Made by a program: the position numbers and the translations under genes. Positions 63,691 through 64,000 of a stretch of DNA of 64,000 nt are shown here, in pieces. The number at the start of each line of letters is the position of its first letter. Position 1 is the stretch's first letter. The notes under the pieces were generated by a model that saw nothing but the letters and a program-made list of their open reading frames with translations, did not search any database and was not told where the DNA came from. Source of the DNA: Azorinus chamasolen (taxonomy: Eukaryota; Mollusca; Bivalvia; Cardiida; Solecurtidae); assembly GCA_963576725.1 (NCBI GenBank), contig OY755241.1, forward strand, positions 76,866,701-76,930,700. Direction: 5' to 3'.

Positions 63691-63833
63691 ATGATCGCTC
63701 TTCCTCTTCTTCCCAGCAGATGGCACGAGACAATGATTCAAAGCACGCTGTCACACTATCAATGCGTGATGCCATCTCTACTGAGCAGTCCTGTTTGTAT
63801 GTCTCTATCTGTGTACTAATCGCTCCAAGGCCC
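63691..63833 (-). CDS. Exon: helical Cys segment (most 5' exon seen)
   Basis: A pyrimidine tract (TTTTCTCAAATTTTCCTCAAG) precedes G-GGC-CTT. The proposed donor is CGATCAT|GTGACT, giving 143 nt, phase 2 in and phase 1 out. Reads GAISTQIETYKQDCSVE, then DSVTACFESLSRAIC and WEEEEE. C-x8-C resembles the C-x7-C opening of the other modules. The frame hits TGA 6 codons after the donor. The phase 1 exit does not fit the phase 2 entry at 58953, so an unseen exon or a different donor is needed. Plus-strand frames over the same bases look like shadows. Confidence 0.6.
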
Positions 63834-63938
63834 CTTGAGGAAAATTTGAGAAAATGTGAGTTCAGAGGAAGACAGGTGTCATCTACTGAAAATGTAAGAA
63901 AATATGAAGGATTAGTGATCCCTAAGTGTAACTCAGAT

Positions 63939-64000
63939 TAACCCCTCTCTTCATATAAACACCTTTTCATGCATCTGCAAACAGAGTAGACCCAGATCAG
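63939..64000. mobile_element. TTAA-P MITE, cut by window end
   Basis: TTAACCCCTCTCTTCATATAA followed by CTGCAAACAGAGTAGACCC; continues past the window. Confidence 0.75.

Larger units (their letters stand above)
9469..63833 (-). other. Multi-exon modular Cys-rich gene, partial (gene span)
   Basis: Eleven minus-strand exons belong to one transcription unit. From 58.9 kb to 9.5 kb the phases chain as 1, 2, 2, 1, 0, 1, 2, 2, 2, and all exon lengths fit whole codons once one base of a C6 tract is discounted. Introns are about 0.4 to 11.9 kb and are filled with transposons. Domain order is helical Cys modules, Ser-Gly linker, Ly6/uPAR-type module, helical Cys modules. Repeated even Cys spacing implies disulfides and export, although no signal peptide is visible because the 5' end lies beyond 64000. 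I saw no convincing poly(A) signal or stop for the 3' end, which may lie below 9469. I do not recognise the gene. The cysteine-helical style recalls invertebrate DUF19-like proteins, but that is only a resemblance. Confidence 0.7.

Noticed and set aside
63720..63941. Plus-strand frame over the 63.8 kb exon
   Set aside because: The minus strand there has an acceptor with a pyrimidine tract and cysteine spacing like the other exons; the plus frame runs into a MITE.

Overview
The window looks like intron-rich, repeat-saturated genomic DNA from a bivalve mollusc. The evidence is the repeat content. There are many elements built from ~150-165 bp tandem cores with (GACG/GACA)n tails and short GGGGG-rich subterminal inverted repeats, which is the architecture described for bivalve 'pearl' elements and for non-autonomous Helitron-like (Helentron/HINE) elements. 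There are also dozens of palindromic TTAA-bounded MITEs. I recognise these words from clam and mussel-like genomes, but the species cannot be fixed from sequence alone. There is no prokaryotic gene structure, and I found no tRNA, intact rRNA or CRISPR array.

The one host gene I can support runs on the minus strand across almost the whole window (63833 down to 9469). It has eleven exons, found by hand from splice sites and cysteine patterns: 63691-63833, 58703-58953, 53941-54163, 41856-42060, 41015-41445, 34101-34186, 27644-27779, 24777-24864, 18257-18466, 14052-14189 and 9469-9627. Ten are consecutive (58.9 kb to 9.5 kb) and their intron phases chain without conflict. The junction between the 63.8 kb and 58.9 kb exons does not fit, so at least one exon there is missing or misplaced. 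The encoded protein is modular and cysteine-rich, as expected of a secreted or surface protein: helical Cys modules with a recurrent C-x7-C-x22-C signature, then a Ser-Gly-rich linker, then a Ly6/uPAR-type three-finger module (two exons ending CCxxxxCN), then further helical Cys modules. The start codon, signal peptide and C-terminus are not in view. Two adjacent exons carry lesions: a C6 tract that shifts the frame (41934-41939) and an in-frame TAG (41055-41057).

The rest is mobile-element sediment. Names used below: 'TTAA-P' MITEs (TTAACCCTTTCC...GGAAAGGGTTAA, palindromic core with GCAAACAGAG); 'TTAA-N' MITEs (TTAACCCATTCC...GGAATGGGTTAA, core with ATAGAGCATTTGCTCC); 'TTAA-S' and 'TTAA-K', two rarer TTAA families; 'CAGT-T' MITEs (CAGTAAAACCTCTCTATAA termini, TA target, Tigger/pogo-like); 'D' hairpins (ACCAAACCCTA...TAGGGTTTGGT); 'G' palindromes (TTAATGCAG...CTGCATTAA); and 'HLE1-14', Helitron-like pearl/HINE-type families. 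HLEs repeatedly sit inside MITEs, which gives natural filled/empty-site pairs. A 1.94 kb hAT element with a perfect 8-bp target duplication and a decayed BED zinc finger lies at 2386-4325. The left 8 kb is intergenic or 3' of the visible exons. The stretch 46-48 kb and a few others hold nothing I can identify.
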